Source: Plazaster borealis (taxonomy: Eukaryota; Echinodermata; Asteroidea; Forcipulatida; Labidiasteridae). From it: DNA of 64,000 bases. Where the stretch lies: assembly GCA_021014325.1 (NCBI GenBank), contig JAJGQC010000457.1, positions 43,376 through 107,375 on the forward strand, in the 5' to 3' direction. Below, one piece after another: positions 21,901-33,449 of this stretch. The notes beneath the pieces were generated by a model, which worked only from the letters and a program-made list of their open reading frames with translations, did no database searches and was not told where the DNA came from. The number at the start of each line of letters is the position of its first letter. Within the stretch, counting starts at the first letter, position 1. The translations under genes and the position numbers were made by a program.

Positions 21901-23085
21901 ATCAAACCATTTGAAGCGCTTTTACCCTCTGATATTCAAGACCAAACCACTGATTGTGCCGATATAGTAAATAATGCAAAGGCTTCAAACACAGCGACTA
22001 GTAGTGGGGCCAAGGAACCTGCACACTCATCTGATGTAGAATTGGCGGGGCAGAGTACATGTGGTGCCAGTAAGGACATTAGTCACAAGGTGGCTAAGGA
22101 ACCTGCACACTCATCTGAAGTAGAATTGGCGGGGCAGAGTACATGTGGTGCCAGTGAGGACATTAGTCACAAGGTGGCTAAGGAACCTGCACACTCATCT
22201 GATGTGGAATTGGCGGGGCAGAGTACATGTGGTGCCAGTAAGGACATTAGTCACAAGGTTGCTAAGGAACCTGCACACTCATCTGATGTAGAATTGGCGG
22301 GCAGAGTACATGTGGTGCCAGTAAGGACATTAGTCACAAGGTGGCTAAGGAACCTGCACTCTCCCCTGATGTTGTAGTGGCTGGGCAGTGTCCACTTGGT
22401 GCCAGCAAGTCCTATATTCACAAGGTTGCTAAGGAACCTGCACACTCATCTGATGTAGAATTGGCGGGCAGAGTACATGTGGTGCCAGTAAGGACATTAG
22501 TCACAAGGTTGCTAAGGAACCTGCACACTCATCTGAAGTAGAATTGGCGGGCAGAGTACATGTGGTGCCAGTGAGGACATTAGTCACAAGGTGGCTAAGG
22601 AACCTGCACACTCATCTGATGTGGAATTGGCGGGGCAGAGTACATGTGGTGCCAGTAAGGACATTAGTCACAAGGTTGCTAAGGAACCTGCACACTCATC
22701 TGAAGTAGAATTTGCGGTGCAGAGTACATGTGGTACCAGTAAGGACATTAGTCACAAGGTGGCTAAGGAACCTGCACACTCATCTGAAGTAGAATTGGCG
22801 GGGCAGAGTACATGTGGTGCCAGTAAGGACATTAGTCACAAGGTGGCTAAGGAACCTGCACACTCATCTGATGTAGAATTGGCGGGGCAGAGTACATGTG
22901 GTGCCAGTAAGGACATTAGTCACAAGGTGGCTAAGGAACCTGCACACTCATCTGATGTGGAATTGATGGGGCAGAGTACATGTGGTGCCAGTAAGGACAT
23001 CAGTCACAAGGTAACTGGCAATATAATTGATGGGTTAGAGTTATTTCTATTGCATTGTAACACAGTCGGGTTGATTTTTGTCTAG
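21901..23085 (+). CDS. Gene 2, exon 5: linker plus 12 repeats of 28 residues (frame-shifted)
   Basis: The exon follows acceptor TTTCAATTTCAG in phase 0 and starts IKPFEALLPSDIQD. Twelve copies of an 84-bp unit then encode AKEPAHSSDVELAGQSTCGA followed by SKDISHKV. Three units (starting at 22264, 22431 and 22514) are 83 bp because GGCGGGGC has become GGCGGGC. The first shift leads to a stop at 22375-22377, and the third restores the original frame, so net length change is -3. Either the frame is really broken or these are G-run errors. After the array the frame reads TGNIID then diverges to a stop at 23085. A donor AAG|GTAACT at 23010 (phase 0) could instead join the exon at 25008. The repeat has no known function. 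Confidence 0.5.
22012..23016 (+). repeat. 84-bp coding minisatellite (12 copies)
   Basis: Copies of AAGGAACCTGCACACTCATC start at 22012, 22096, 22180, 22264, 22347, 22431, 22514, 22597, 22681, 22765, 22849 and 22933. Most are nearly identical; the one at 22347 is the most divergent. An 84-bp period keeps reading frame. The paralogous exon at 25008 has just one copy, so the array expanded after duplication or collapsed in the other copy. Confidence 0.95.
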
Positions 23086-23511
23086 CCTTTGGTCAAGTGG
23101 GTTGAAGTCAAGTTGTCATAAATTCTAAGTGCAGAGTTGAACAATTTTAAATATGCCCTGACACCAACATCTATTAAACACTATATATTGAACACATGTA
23201 CTTCACTGAGTGCAGCATGGGAAAAACTCAATCTACAGCTTGGGTAGAATTTTTAGCCCTGAGACCTGCATTCTAGAGCAGATGTCTTAATCCCTAGATC
23301 CGACTCGAAGCTTGCTTGGTGACTAAAGGCCAGTTTGAATCCAATGTAGAAGCAGGTACTGTAATATGCTAACAATTAATTCTTGCTTTTTGAGAAATTG
23401 AATGTACCTTTAATATATGTCGGTGTTGGGGCTAAATTAAAATTGTTCTTTTCCCCCTGGTGAGAAATAACCTAATTGTTAGAAGTGAAAACAAGCTTTT
23501 ATCTTTTTCAG

Positions 23512-23593
23512 TTCACAGTAGGTGATTGTGTTAAAGCTCTGTGGCCTCCTGATGGCACATGGCATTCAGCAAGTGTGGTTTCTATCAAAAGAG
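23512..23593 (+). pseudogene. Duplicated Tudor-like exon, first half
   Basis: Nearly identical to 20286-20367, including flanking intron sequence (from ATATGTCGGTGTTGGGG upstream). The reading is intact with one M-to-L change, but the partner exon downstream is broken, so this copy is probably not translated usefully. Confidence 0.7.
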
Positions 23594-24073
23594 GTGGGTT
23601 ACCAACTTAATTGAAAAAAGTAATAAATTGAGGAGAGGACCTTAATTTGCCTAATTGCAATGAATTGGGTTGTATACGTACTGCTTTTTGGTCGGTAGGG
23701 CCTACAGATGGCTCTTAGTTTTTCATGTGGTTTGCTGAATAGTAAAATTTGTCAAGTCTTATCTACTAGTAGAAGAATTTGATGAATAGTACTTTTCCTG
23801 CTTCATCTGTTTATATTTACTGTTACTTTAAAGATCATGAAACATTAAACTTAATTGGAGTATATATTTTATTGTCGGGATTATAGCAGGTTGCTCAAAA
23901 AATTGACACAAACATTAACGACAGAGAAGTCCTCCCTGTATTTCTTCTCAATTCTGCTATTGCAAATTGAGCAGAAACAATGCTTGTCAAAATGATTCAA
24001 CTGACCTCGCTACATGAGAGGATGGTTTTTACTGTTTGTCAAGTGATATTAATTAATTTTATGTTAATTGCAG

Positions 24074-24130
24074 GAGGTACATAGTGAGATATAAAGATGA
24101 CGGCCTGAAAGAAGTCTTCAAGAACACCAG
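24074..24130 (+). pseudogene. Duplicated Tudor-like exon, second half, broken
   Basis: Matches 20847-20905 but is 57 nt long instead of 59. One G is missing at the 5' edge (CAGGAGG against CAGGGAGG) and one at CCTGAAAG against CCTGGAAAG. Spliced to 23593 it reads a stop (TAG) at the fourth codon. The adjoining donor CAG|GTGAG is intact. Confidence 0.75.
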
Positions 24131-25007
24131 GTGAGTTCTTCATGTGTGTCACGGAGTACTGTGTGGGAGTACTGAGTATACAGTGCTTATCACACATTTG
24201 TGTAAGGGTAAAAAAAAACCAAACATACAGGCGACTCTCATTAATATGAGTTCGGATGTTACAAGGTCCCGGTTTATACAAGTTTTTTTTGCTGGTCCCA
24301 AACAGCCCTGTGCATATTTCAATGCATTTTAATAGGAAAGAAATGAGCACGGTAGTAGCGAGAACCCGTATAATACAAGGTAAATTGCTGTCTCGTTACA
24401 AGTAGTACATTGTTTTCAATCCTTTGTAGTGAGAAAATACCTTTAACAGCCTGAGAATCGTTATTTATGGTTTGTAAGCAATCAATAGAGGTGCTAATTG
24501 AAGGCTATGAGGGCTCTATTTAGACACGATTTTGGTGTACAAACACTAGACAAGAGTGCTGCATGCTAGTCAAACTTGCTTCTGGGTAGCCCAGCCAGGC
24601 TAGTCAAAAAATGAGTCAGATGACTCCTCTTTCAAAATGCACCCAGTCAAGTTTTCTATGTGGTGTAAATGGTCAGGCTAGTGAAAATTTTTGAGGGCAT
24701 TTCAGAACTACAGCTGACTAGCCCGGTGGTCTAGTCGGTGAAATAAGTTAGTGCAAGCCCTGATTATATGTAGCAATAACAGTCCCAGACCGCAGTCACT
24801 AGTCAGTGAGCGTAGGTTTATTCCAAATGTTGGACAACTGTGGGATCAGGTGGCTTGAAATTGCATGATTCAAAACATGGTTGAAGATTTTGCTTGTATC
24901 CCGCGTTAGTATTGAACCATCTAGCATTACTCGACCCTTAGGTATTTACCCGGCCATGTTTTTTTTTTTTTTTTAGATTAGTGGAATTTCTTTTATTTCA
25001 ATTTCAG
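24131..25007. other. Intron-like stretch in the duplicated unit
   Basis: No counterpart of exon 4 was found. The last 80 bases, with a long T-run then TTTATTTCAATTTCAG, match the intron end before exon 5. Nothing else recognised. Confidence 0.5.
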
Positions 25008-27293
25008 ATAAAGCCATTTGAAGCGCTTTTACCCTCTGATATTCAAGACCACACTACTGATTGTGCCGATATAGTAAATAATGCGAAGGCTTCAAACACA
25101 GAGACTAGTAGTGGGGCCAAGGAACCTGCACACTCATCTGATGTGGAATTGATGGGGCAGAGTACATGTGGTACCAGTAAGGACAGCAGTCACCAGGTAA
25201 CTGGCAATATAATTGATGAGTCCGATTCAAGTTCAGACGAAAGTTTTGATTCTGGTAGTGAGTATGAGCCAAGTGAAGATTGTATTGAAGACTCGGAAGA
25301 TTCGGAAGTAATACCCATGCAAGTTAGTAGACTTCCAGGATTGAACAATATTTCAAGAACTCTTAAAAGGCAGACCACTGACAACTCACAATGTACAGTT
25401 ACATCATCGACATTGTTGGGTCCTCACAGCTTGATGAGGAATAAATCTGCAGGTGACAAGCTTGAGCAGGTGTCTTCGGCAGGTCCTTCGGCAGGTCCTT
25501 CGGCAGATACACCCTCAACTACGTGTTCGTCTAAGATTGAAGTACTGTCCACATCAAACGAGGGTAAAACCGTGTATGGGACAAGAAGCATTATTGCATG
25601 TTTTGCTACAAGGCATTTGCAAAGCTTCCCAGACATTTAGAAAGCCAACACAAAGAAGAAGCTGAGGTTGCTGCGGTTCGATCAACTAAAAGATCTGAGG
25701 AAAGATTGCAACAGTTGTGTACATTGCGAAATGTTGGCAATCATATTCACAACTGTGAGGTTCTGCGAAAGGAGAGGGCAACCTCATTGTTGCTTACCGA
25801 CCAAGTAGAAACAATGCTGTTGCTAACGACTATGGCCCATGTCCATTTTGCTATGGTTACTATGTGCGTACAGAGTTGTGGAAGCACAAATGTCCACTGC
25901 AAATTGTAAAGGAAGACTCTGAGGAGGAAGTTGTGGATAAATCTGGTGTCCCAGCTTCCAAAAGAAGGAAGATCCATGGGCGAAGAGCATATGACAGTCA
26001 ACTCTTAAAACCACCCCCTTGTGGCATTTCATTGCAACTGAATGAAATTATAGAAAAATTGAAGAAAGACGAAGTGTCTCTCATTGCCAGAAATGACTCA
26101 CTTATTTTAGACTTTGCCAAGAGGTTATTATTGAAAGTGTATCATGATCCCGACCAACATAATTACTTGCGAACAAAGATGCGGAACTCGGTCGCCTGCT
26201 AATACAGCTGAGGAAGAACTCCACTCAGAATAATGCTGACCTGGAAAGTTTCATCAGACCTGACAAAGTTAAAGACATTGTTTCTGGTGTACAGCAGGTT
26301 GCTGGATTTGATATTGAGCACCATACCTTTCGAATTCCATCCCTAGCTCTCAAACTTGGGCATTCTTTGCAGAACTGTGCCGTCATTGTCAAATCAAATT
26401 CTTTGGAATTGGGTAACACTTCAGCAGCAAGAATGGCAGAACACTTCAAGGAAGTTTGTGAGTCAAGTTGGGAAGTGTATGTGTCAACCCATGCACACAG
26501 GACATTGGGAGCAATGAAGAGGAACAACCCAGTGGTTTTGCCAACTCATGGTGACATTGTTGAGATGACAAGGTATATGCATGATGCTGGTGATAGGTGT
26601 GTTGAACACCTAAGGAATGATGAGGAAGACTCGATTAAAGAAGCCTGAATACCCTCAACGAAATTACCCTGTGTCAGATGATTTTGTTTAATCGACGCCG
26701 ACAAGGAGAAGTTTCAAAGATGCAAGTCACAGACTTTGAGAAGAGGCATACTGCAAAACCAGATGGCATGTGTGTACTGAGTAAGCTTGAGATGCATTTG
26801 TGTAAGATACTGCAGCTGGTTGAAATAGTTGGGAAGAGAGGGAGCGTAGTTCCGGTGATTTTAACAGAAGAGATGATCGAAAGGGTCACCTTGCTCCTTG
26901 AGAAAAGAGCTGTTGTTGGAGTCCAGTCAGATAACAAATTTGTGTTTGCCCGGTCATACTATTCCAGTTTAGGACATATCAGAGGCTCTGACTGTCTGAG
27001 GAAACATGCTAATCTTTGCAATGCCTCAAACCCAAATCTTCTAAGGTCTACCAAACTTAGGAAACAGGTTGCGACATCATCTCAGATGCTTGCACTCTCT
27101 GAAAACCAACTGAATTTACTGGCATCATTCATGGGCCATGATCTAAGAGTGCACCGTGAATACTACCAAGTCCCATCCACAGTCCTACGAGTGGCCAAGT
27201 TGTCAAAGCTGTTCATCTCACTTGAAAAAGGACAACTTCCTTCACAACAGGGAAGGTCACTAGACAGTATTTCATTTGATGACGACCTTTCAG
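25008..27293 (+). pseudogene. Gene 2, large exon: zinc-finger and tyrosine-recombinase-like region with four frame shifts
   Basis: It starts IKPFEALLPSDIQD, has one 28-residue repeat, then an acidic run (DESDSSSDESFDSGSEYEP) like gene 1. The gene 1 order then continues across changing frames: a finger remnant KAFAKLPRHLESQH; NVGNHIHNCEVL; a second finger CPFCYGYYVRTELWKHKC; RRRQGEVSKMQV; GKRGSVVPVIL; STKLRKQVAT; FMGH; HREYYQVP. Conserved tyrosine-recombinase R, K, R, H and Y positions all remain. Frame moves by -1 at about 25575-25600, 25775-25785, 26170-26185 and 26640. The exon ends in phase 1 at TCAG|GTATTT, and three matching downstream exons exist. Decay by deletion and sequencing error are both possible; intact splice sites argue for recent damage or error. 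Confidence 0.7.
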
Positions 27294-27661
27294 GTATTTT
27301 CTGGACTTGTAATAGGAATTTTGTATATTTTTATTATCTATTTATTTATTTTTCTTTGGCTGAAAGAAGTACTATGAACACAGTGTTCTCCATCAAACTG
27401 CTACCTGTATTGAAGAAATCACTTACTGACGCAAGCTTGCCCTTCCTCCATGTTTGAACACAGACAAATTTAGAAAATAATCTTGGGTCGCAAAACATGT
27501 GCCGCTGATTTCACAGTTGCCATTGACTAAAAGACCATATAGAGTTTTCAACATTAAGCTCTTCATCATGACAACTTGATGTTTGTATATGTTTTATGCA
27601 AAAGAGTAAGAAAAATATTGTAAATTGGCGAAGTGATTTGTTTGTCCAAACCTTATTAATA

Positions 27662-27779
27662 TCAATTGGACCTAAATCAAAGTGTCTGATTGGTCCACTT
27701 CTGTTTTAGGTCCACATAATGATACAGAACCTTATGCGGAATCGGACCAATCAGGCACTTCGATTAAGGCCCCATTGGC
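27662..27779. repeat. Short inverted repeat (MITE-like) in gene 2 intron
   Basis: TCAATTGGACCTAAATCAAA plus GTGTCTGATTGGTCC on the left pairs with GGACCAATCAGGCACTTCGA plus TTAAGGCCCCATTGG on the right, with a loop of about 40 bp. No clear target duplication. Confidence 0.6.
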
Positions 27780-28192
27780 AAGGAGGTCAATTATTTTGGC
27801 AGGGCAGCCTTAAATTTTAGGAGGGCTTGCCCCTCGTGGAGAACACTGATAACAAAAATCATTTCACAAAATAAAACCAGGCCTCTAAAGTAACTGACAG
27901 CACCAATTGCAATTGCAGTTGGTGCCCATGACTACTGCTGTGGTGCCCTTACTGAGTACTAATAGAAATTTACATTTTCTCTTATTTAATAACTGTTTCT
28001 TAATGTTGTAAAGAAAACAATACTAAAATCATCACCTTTGATTGAAATATGAAATGTTCTCTTTCACATAAAGTATAATTATTATTATTATTATGTCTCG
28101 ACAGTCATGCTTGAGATAGCCCGTACCCTTTTGGTAATAAATTTTGAGTCCCGATAAAATAACCTATATTTTGGGTAACTTTTTCCATATAG

Positions 28193-28240
28193 GTACTCAA
28201 TCAAGTGACAGTGACTCCGACAGTGACCACGTATCCAACG
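28193..28240 (+). CDS. Gene 2, acidic linker exon
   Basis: A 48-nt exon between acceptor TTTCCATATAG and donor AACG|GTAAGG, phase 1 at both ends. Joined to 27293 it reads GTQSSDSDSDSDHVSN. It corresponds to the acidic ESESENEN stretch in gene 1, where the same region is not split by an intron. Confidence 0.6.
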
Positions 28241-28699
28241 GTAAGGGCTGCACTCAGTTAGACTGCGGTGCTTCTGCACAATGTATTCAATACTTGTATT
28301 GTTAAGTGTTTATGAAAAGCATATTATTTGGCTAAGCTGAAGATTTTTATGCTGTAAACAATTTTTTTGAGTATACAATTTTTTTTTTAATGTCTGTTAT
28401 TTTTCAAAATGTCTGTTATTTCTCAACCATCATCACAACTGAATGCATTCAACTTGCCATTATGAAACAAAATATTTTTGCTATGATTGGCTTAATTGTT
28501 ATCAAAAACATGCCACTAGTCTCTGCCGTTCGATAAATCTATTTGAAGCTTCCAAAGAGGAACAAGTTGTGCGGTATTTTTTAAACAAATTTTATTTTTT
28601 TCTGACACTGTTGTGACATTTATCTTGCAAATTTCTTGCAAATAACTAAACCTGTATCTCTTGCATCTCAACTGAACTTGACTTCATTGACTTACCTTA

Positions 28700-28975
28700 C
28701 AGATATTTACATGAAATCTGTCCCTTCCACACTCTGTCCCACTCCAGCATGCCCCTTGCATCCCACCTACCCCAAACCTGCACCATCCTGACCTGCCATA
28801 CCCTGCCCCTCCTGCAATAACCCCCTCCACAGCCATACCCCAACCCACTCTATCCCCGAACCCATCATACCCCCTGCCCCATATACTTATTACTATATCC
28901 TGCATCCCCACTATATCCTGCCTGTCAGCCTAATCCACTTTTCTCCACCCACCCCACTAAACCCGCTGTACAAAA
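28700..28975 (+). other. C-rich, G-poor low-complexity intron segment
   Basis: About 270 bases rich in CCCC, CCTGCC and CATACCC words with very little G. It looks like a degenerate short tandem repeat. It lies just upstream of the exon at 29049. The ORF on the opposite strand reflects composition only. Confidence 0.7.
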
Positions 28976-29048
28976 CCTATGACAAGCTTTGGCCAGTTGC
29001 CTTATGAAATAAGTGAATTTAATATTATATCTGATTGCTCTTCACTAG

Positions 29049-29126
29049 ATCATCATGACGAAGCAGATGAGAGTGGCAGGGCAAGACGGCAGTCTACGCC
29101 AAATTCGCCAGACCACCGAAGTTCAG
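29049..29126 (+). CDS. Gene 2, linker exon
   Basis: A 78-nt exon after acceptor TCTTCACTAG, donor TTCAG|GTATTG, phase 1 at both ends. It reads (D)HHDEADESGRARRQSTP then NSPDHRSS, a charged and probably disordered linker. Phase and splice sites agree with neighbours at 28240 and 29562. Confidence 0.6.
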
Positions 29127-29561
29127 GTATTGAAGCTGGACCAGTTGTGTTGACTTCTTTGGCTGTCCCAATATCCGTTTACTTTTTTAACAATGTTGCT
29201 TTTAGTTTTGATGAATTAAACCATGAATTGGCGTTCGCCAACTTGTTCAGTATGCAATTGAACCTGCATAGACCATTTGCTGACAGTCTATGAGGTAGAA
29301 AATTAGATTTCACTTGAAGCTTTACTTGTTCTAGTTTGCAGACTTTGCTTCCTTATTAAATGTTGTAATGCCATCTGCTAAGATTTCTGTAGTGGACATT
29401 TAATAAGAGTCACCTTCGTACTTTTATCATTCACATGACATCCTTGACTCTTGGATTTCGTTGGGATGCAACCTTTATTTCCATACTACAAAATTGTTGT
29501 GTCAAGCCCCAATACACGTTCAAATATTTTAAGCATATTTTTATTTTTAACAATTGTGTAG

Positions 29562-29761
29562 GTTCTAAGAGGTCCAAGAAGCAGTGGACACAAGAAGAAA
29601 TAGAGGCTGTGAAGAGTCTGCATCACATCCTAATTTTCCGACTACCGGGGAAAGAGGATATAATGAAAGTGATGAGGGATTATCCAGTACTCCACAGAAG
29701 AACGTGGCGCAATATCAAAGACTACTGCAGGAATAACAGAGCAAAGCTGATGAAACCCTAA
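29562..29761 (+). CDS. Gene 2, last exon: SANT/Myb-like domain
   Basis: The acceptor is CAATTGTGTAG, and the exon reads (G)SKRSKKQWTQEEIEAVKS, then LHHILIFRLPGKEDIMKVMR, then HRRTWRNIKDYCRNNRAKLM and KP before TAA. W-x3-E at the start, RLPGK in the middle and RTW-x-x-I at the end suggest a SANT/Myb-like three-helix fold. SANT domains typically contact DNA or histone tails. The same module ends gene 1 in a shifted frame (6533-6787), so it belongs to the ancestral protein. Confidence 0.7.
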
Positions 29762-29784
29762 ACTTAAGTGATTACTCCTTGGTA

Positions 29785-31433
29785 CATGTACCTTACATGT
29801 GATTTGAAGAAGACAAACAACTTATGCAGTGTTACAGGTTGTTGACACTCAAATTGACCAATATTCTTTTTTACAGATGTTAAATTTTTAAACAGTTGGT
29901 TGATATTTACTTTTGAGACAGGGTTGTTTAAGAAACTTATCGAACACTTGGTGTGTTCTGTTTGTTTCAGGTAGTCCAGTTATAAACAATTGATTGTTTT
30001 ACATTTTGAGAAAGAGTGTAGTACATGATCAGTTTGTACAGAAATACGAGCTTTAAGAAATTAGAGCTTTTAAAAAGGGTTTTGAGCACTCGGTTATAAT
30101 GCTGGCTCAATATTTGAGATGCCATTGAAACAACGACCACATTTCTGTTTGCATCTTGGATATTATGTGAATATGAACAATTCAAAATGTTTTCAAAAAC
30201 TTGCCTATCACTTTAACCAGCATGACGAAGAGATAACTCGTTGGTTACTTATTTATTTTTATTTTTTTTTATCCCTGCATAATTTAAGTTCATATTTCAA
30301 GAAAGGAAATATGCTTATTGTGTGGCAAAGGACTCGAAAAATTTAGTTTATTTTTTATTTATTTTTTTTCTTTTGTACCTCACATGGACCTCACATGTGA
30401 TTTGAAGAAGACAAACAACTTATGCAGTGTTACAGGTTGTTGATACTTAAATTTACCAATATTCTTTTTTACAGATGTTAAATTTTTAAACAGTTGGTTG
30501 ATATTTACTTTTGAGACAGGGTTGTTTAAGAAACTTATCGAACACTTGGTGTGTTCTGTTTGTTTCAGGTAGTCCAGTTATAAACAATTGATTGTTCTAC
30601 ATTTTGAGAAAGAGTGTAGTACATGATCAGTTTGTACAGAAATACGAGCTTTAAGAAATTAGAGCTTTTAAAAAGGGTTTTGAGCACTAGGTTATAATGC
30701 TGGCTCAATATTTGAGATGCCATTGAAACAACGACCACATTTCTGTTTGCATCTTAGATATTATGTGAATATGAACAATTCAAAATGTTTTCAAAAACTT
30801 GCCTATCACTTTAACCAGCATGACGAAGAGATAACTCGTTGGTTACTTATTTATTCTTTTTCTTTTATCCCTGCATAATTTAAGTTCATATTTCAAGAAA
30901 GGAAATATGCTTATTGTGTGGCAAAGGACTCGAAAAATTTAGTTTATTTATTTTTATTTTTTTAATTCTTTTGTACCTCACATGGACCTCACATGTGATT
31001 TGAAGAAGACAAACAACTTATGCAGTGTTACAGATTGTTGATACTCAAATGTGCCTATCACTTTAACCAGCGTGACGAAGAGATAACTCGTTGGTTACTT
31101 ACTTATTCTTTTTTTTCCCCTGCATAATATAAGTTTGTATTTCAAGAAATGAAATATGCTTATTGTGTGGCAAAGGACTCGAAAAATTTAGTGTTTTTTT
31201 TTTGTTTTTTGTTTTTTTTGTACCTCACATGGACCTCACATGTGATTTGAAGAAGACAAACAACTTATGCAGTGTTACAGGATGTTGATACTCAAATTTG
31301 CCTATCACTTTAACCAGCGTGACAAAGGGATAACTCGTTGGTTACTTATTTATTCTTTTTTTTTATCCCTGCATAATATAAGTTCATATTTCAAGAAATG
31401 AAATATGCTTATTGTGTGGCAAAGGACTCACAA

Positions 31434-31466
<33 letters not shown>

Positions 31467-32170
31467 GTGGACCTCACATGTGATTTGAAGAAGACAAACA
31501 ACTTATGCAGTGTTACAGGTTGTTGATACTTAAATTTACCAATATTCTTTTTTACAGATGTTAAATTTTTAAACAGTTGGTTGAAATTTACTTTTGAGAC
31601 AGGGTTGTTTAAGAAACTTATCGAACACTTGGTGTGTTCTGTTTGTTTCAGGTAGTCCAGTTATAAACAATTGATTGTTCTACATTTTGAGAAAGAGTGT
31701 AGTACATGATCAGTTTGTACAGAAATACGAGCTTTAAGAAATTGGAGCTTTTAAAAAGGGTTTTGAGCACTCGGTTATAATGCTGGCTCAATATTTGAGA
31801 TGCCATTGAAACAACGACCACATTTCTGTTTTCATCTTGGATATTATGTGAATATGAACAATTCAGAATGTTTTCCAAAACTTGCCTATCACTTTAACCA
31901 GCATGACGAAGAGATAACTCATTGGATACTGATTTATTTATTTTCTTTTATCCCTGCATAATTTAAGTTTATATTTCAGTAAAGGAAATATGCTTACAAT
32001 ACATTTGTGTTGCAAAAGATTCACAATTTTTGATTTTTTGTGGGGGGTTTGCTTTTGTTTGTAATTCCTCCTTGATACATGTAGCTCACATGTGATTTGA
32101 AGAAGACAAACAACTTATGCAGGTGTTACAGGTTGTTGATACAGGTTGTTGATTTACCAATATTCTTTTT
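29785..32170 (+). repeat. Long and short tandem units (about 600 and 240 bp)
   Basis: Copies of ACATGTGATTTGAAGAAGAC start near 29797, 30393, 30991, 31238, 31477 and 32088. Spacings are about 596, 598, 247, 239 and 611 bp, so two units carry the same internal deletion of about 355 bp. Each unit ends in a long T-rich tract. Related sequence resumes at about 32565-32660 after the insertion at 32220. Confidence 0.9.
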
Positions 32171-32219
32171 CAAATAATAAACATTAAATCATGAGGGAGA
32201 CTGACTGGGTAATTTTTTA

Positions 32220-32515
32220 TTCAATTTTGGGGTGGACAAAAGAACATTGACTGAAGCGGAATTTTGAAGCAACAACCATCGGATTAACGTGCCGACGCTC
32301 TTCCAACTGAGCTATCCAGCCCCATGTTGGCGGGTGCCAGTCAGAAGCCAATCAACTTGACACTGACTTACAGCATGGAGGTAGCCAGGGATCGCACCCC
32401 AATTACACCATACAACCATATTTATTATGGGTCTATGATTGTATGGTATAATTGGGGTGTGATGGTTCAAATCCTGCTTCCGTCAAATTTTCTTTGTTCA
32501 CCCCAAAGTTTAAAA
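32220..32515 (-). repeat. tRNA-derived repeat within inverted flanks
   Basis: On the minus strand a tRNA-like head (about 32332 to 32262) reads GGCTGGATAGCTCAGTTGGA and AGAGCG, an A-box region of tRNA type. The outer parts are inverted repeats: TTTTGGGGTGGACAAAAGAA on the left, TTTGTTCACCCCAAAG on the right. A second inverted pair with AATTACACCATACAACCATA is nested inside. This is a composite of two facing SINE-like copies. Confidence 0.65.
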
Positions 32516-32660
32516 AAAATTTTACAGAAAGACTTTTTAGAAGCAGTCGATTTATATATTGTTTTGTGACAGGGTTGTCTACAAAACTTAACCAATGTTT
32601 GTTGTGTTCTGTTTTTTCAGGTAGTTCAGTTTTAAAGAGTTGATAGTTTTTACAAAGGGT

Positions 32661-33449
32661 TATACATGTGTAATCTTGATTTGCATCAAATATTTAATAA
32701 ACCAATTAATCAATCATTCAATCAATACATAACAAAATAAGTATTATTCATATAAAATTAAAATACATAAAATTAAACTAACTGACTAAAATTTACTTGA
32801 TAGATAAACGACTAAATTACTTCTGAAACTTGATCATTCTTTCAATCGTTAAATCAATCAAACAACAAATCAGTTCTTAAGTAAATAATATAATTAATCG
32901 GTAAACAGGTCAATCATTTGTTGGTTCTTGCTATTCATATTATTCTGTAGTATGTATCTTGTTGGTTTGTTGAGATTTTTGAAGTATTACAGTTTATAGT
33001 TTTTCACTGTTGTCCACATGTGTATCTGTCTGTTAATACCAGTGCTACTGCTGGGAGATTTAACCTTTCAGGCACAAGTGTCTTAACTGTTAAATGGTTG
33101 CCATTCAACAAAACATTCAAAGTGAAACATGACTTTGTGGAACCGTTACGAATACTCATAATGTATTCTTCCTTTAGGGTAATTGAAAAATACTAATAAA
33201 CCAGAGAGTGAAATACTATATTTTTTTATATGACAATTTTGTGTGTGTCCAGAATCATTGGAAGTCGGTCATTGTTTCCATTTATTATTGCAAACCAAAA
33301 TACAAAACGGCATCTGTGTAGATCACTTCAGACAGCGTTGATCACTCCTTTCCAGTGGGCTAAATAAAACCTACAAATATCCATTATTAGTTGTTAGGTA
33401 TTCCGCTCTTGTCTTCCAGTAGCTTTAAACTAATTGTTAACCACTGGGT
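32661..33449. other. AT-rich intergenic stretch
   Basis: Between about 32690 and 32910 the words CAATCAAT and AATTAA recur with no regular period. The rest shows no gene or repeat that I can support. Confidence 0.5.
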
